DNA of 41,367 bases from Candidatus Hydrogenedentota bacterium (lineage in GTDB: Bacteria; Hydrogenedentota; Hydrogenedentia; Hydrogenedentales; JAEUWI01), in NCBI GenBank assembly GCA_019637335.1, contig JAHBVV010000042.1, positions 1 to 41,367 on the forward strand. Direction: 5' to 3'. This document shows, piece by piece, positions 40,696 to 41,367 of the stretch. Under the pieces are notes generated by a model that did not search any database, was not told the DNA's origin, and was given only the letters and a program-made list of their open reading frames with translations. Position numbers and translations under genes: made by a program. Positions within the stretch are counted from its first letter, which is position 1; the number at the start of each line of letters is the position of its first letter.

Positions 40696-41367
40696 GTGGG
40701 AAGTACAATCGAGATCGAGAGCAAGAATCTGGAGATGATACGATTAAGTGTAGTACGTGATTTTTTTCAGACGTTACCGTTTTTCGGGATGTTCTTGTTC
40801 ATGTTGGCGGCTGTAGCATTGTATGTTTACTCTGGGGACTTTCAAGCAGAGGGGGATCTCGATGTTAGAGTACTTCTAATGTTGCTCTTTTTTGCGATTC
40901 TTACTGGAGGTTTCACATATATCGTCGCAAAAGAACTTTTTCTCCGTGTCGAGGAGACAGGCGTTCGGAACCTTCATCCATGGAGGGGATTGATCCGGAC
41001 GCCGTGGTGTTACATTCGTGTTGTCGATCTTGGCGGACTCCGCTGTCGTTTGGAAGATGTTCGTGATGACAGAGAGCTCGGTACGGTGCACCTCGGTGAC
41101 TATGTATGCCCGACCGATGTGTTCGATACCATCGCAGTGAATCTCGGCTTCAAGGATACGGACGAAGGAAGGGCTATTCATGCGCGGATAGCGTCTCTAC
41201 TTACGCCGCGGCCGCCGTACCTTCATCGAATTCTTATTATTGGTTGGATTCTCTATTGTATCGCATTGCTAGCGACGATTGTCTTGACAGCGCTGTACCG
41301 GGAAAGCAGTTGGACAGGAAAATCAATTAGCGCTGGCTTTGTTCTTCTTTTCATTTTGCGGCATTAT
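40696..41367 (+). CDS. Partial membrane protein with a PH-like segment, runs off the window
   Basis: The frame from GTG 40696 stays open to the last base (224 codons, no stop). GAGGAG at 40681-40686 lies nine bases upstream. Two helices near the N-terminus (FFGMFLFMLAAVALYVYSG and VLLMLLFFAILTGGFTYIVA) are followed by a segment resembling bacterial PH domains (ELFLRVEETGVRNLHPWRGL, then IRTPWCYIRVVDLGGLRC), a region with C-P-T-D-V-F-D, and a third helix near residues 183-205 (ILIIGWILYCIALLATIVLT). The PH-like reading is tentative. Confidence 0.6.
   Translation, partial: MGSTIEIESKNLEMIRLSVVRDFFQTLPFFGMFLFMLAAVALYVYSGDFQAEGDLDVRVLLMLLFFAILTGGFTYIVAKELFLRVEETGVRNLHPWRGLIRTPWCYIRVVDLGGLRCRLEDVRDDRELGTVHLGDYVCPTDVFDTIAVNLGFKDTDEGRAIHARIASLLTPRPPYLHRILIIGWILYCIALLATIVLTALYRESSWTGKSISAGFVLLFILRHY

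Noticed and set aside
1-41367. tRNA, rRNA and complete insertion sequences
   Set aside because: None recognised by eye on either strand; no transposase or integrase reading frame seen.

Overview
The window looks like a GC-rich, Gram-negative, flagellated bacterium. It carries σ54-type flagellar control, a PEP-CTERM/exosortase-sorted surface protein, DUF481 outer-membrane-type and lipobox proteins, and families of short intergenic repeats. This mix resembles deep-branching environmental phyla (Hydrogenedentota or PVC-like bacteria), but nothing in the window proves the taxon, so that placement is inference.

Layout. (1) 83-8970, mixed housekeeping and surface genes: a STAND-like NB-ARC/TPR protein on the minus strand; then on the plus strand a DUF481 protein, an untracked 41-residue peptide, a methyltransferase, an EF-G-like GTPase and a PEP-CTERM protein. 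Two intrinsic terminators here are each followed at once by G-rich minisatellites. (2) 9326-24594, a compact minus-strand flagellar supercluster transcribed flgB-flgC-fliE-fliF-fliG-fliH-fliI-fliJ-motE-fliK-flgD-flgE-motA-motB-fliL-fliN-fliO-fliP. A near-perfect σ54 promoter lies directly upstream of flgB. fliM is absent between fliL and fliN, and fliQ, fliR, flhB and flhA do not follow fliP. (3) 24750-28124: a secreted esterase, a metallophosphoesterase and a sialidase (minus), divergent from a SOUL-family protein (plus). (4) 28125-29046 and 38351-38948: gene-free stretches with three kinds of repeat, including a ~175-bp direct repeat (28833-29010 and 38686-38860) that brackets the RHS region. 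(5) 29047-38350, a polymorphic-toxin-like island. It has three truncated RHS 3' ends with shared mosaic cores and three unrelated C-terminal tips: an HEAAH zincin-like tip, an eight-cysteine tip and a hydrophobic tip. Between the first two lies a duplicated lipoprotein gene pair (A-B-A'-B'), and a membrane-protein gene follows each of the last two RHS ends. (6) 38949-41367: four small membrane-protein genes, the last running off the window.

How the parts work together. The flagellar cluster supplies rod base, MS ring, C ring (without FliM), export ATPase complex, hook, hook-length control, stator and part of the export gate from one σ54 entry point. The RHS island looks like a cassette array in which conserved RHS core sequence allows recombination to swap toxin tips, with lipoproteins or membrane proteins as candidate immunity partners. 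No full-length RHS gene is in the window, so these ends are probably orphan or stored tips. The tip-array reading, including the flanking repeats and the duplicated lipoprotein module, is the best candidate for a little-described system.
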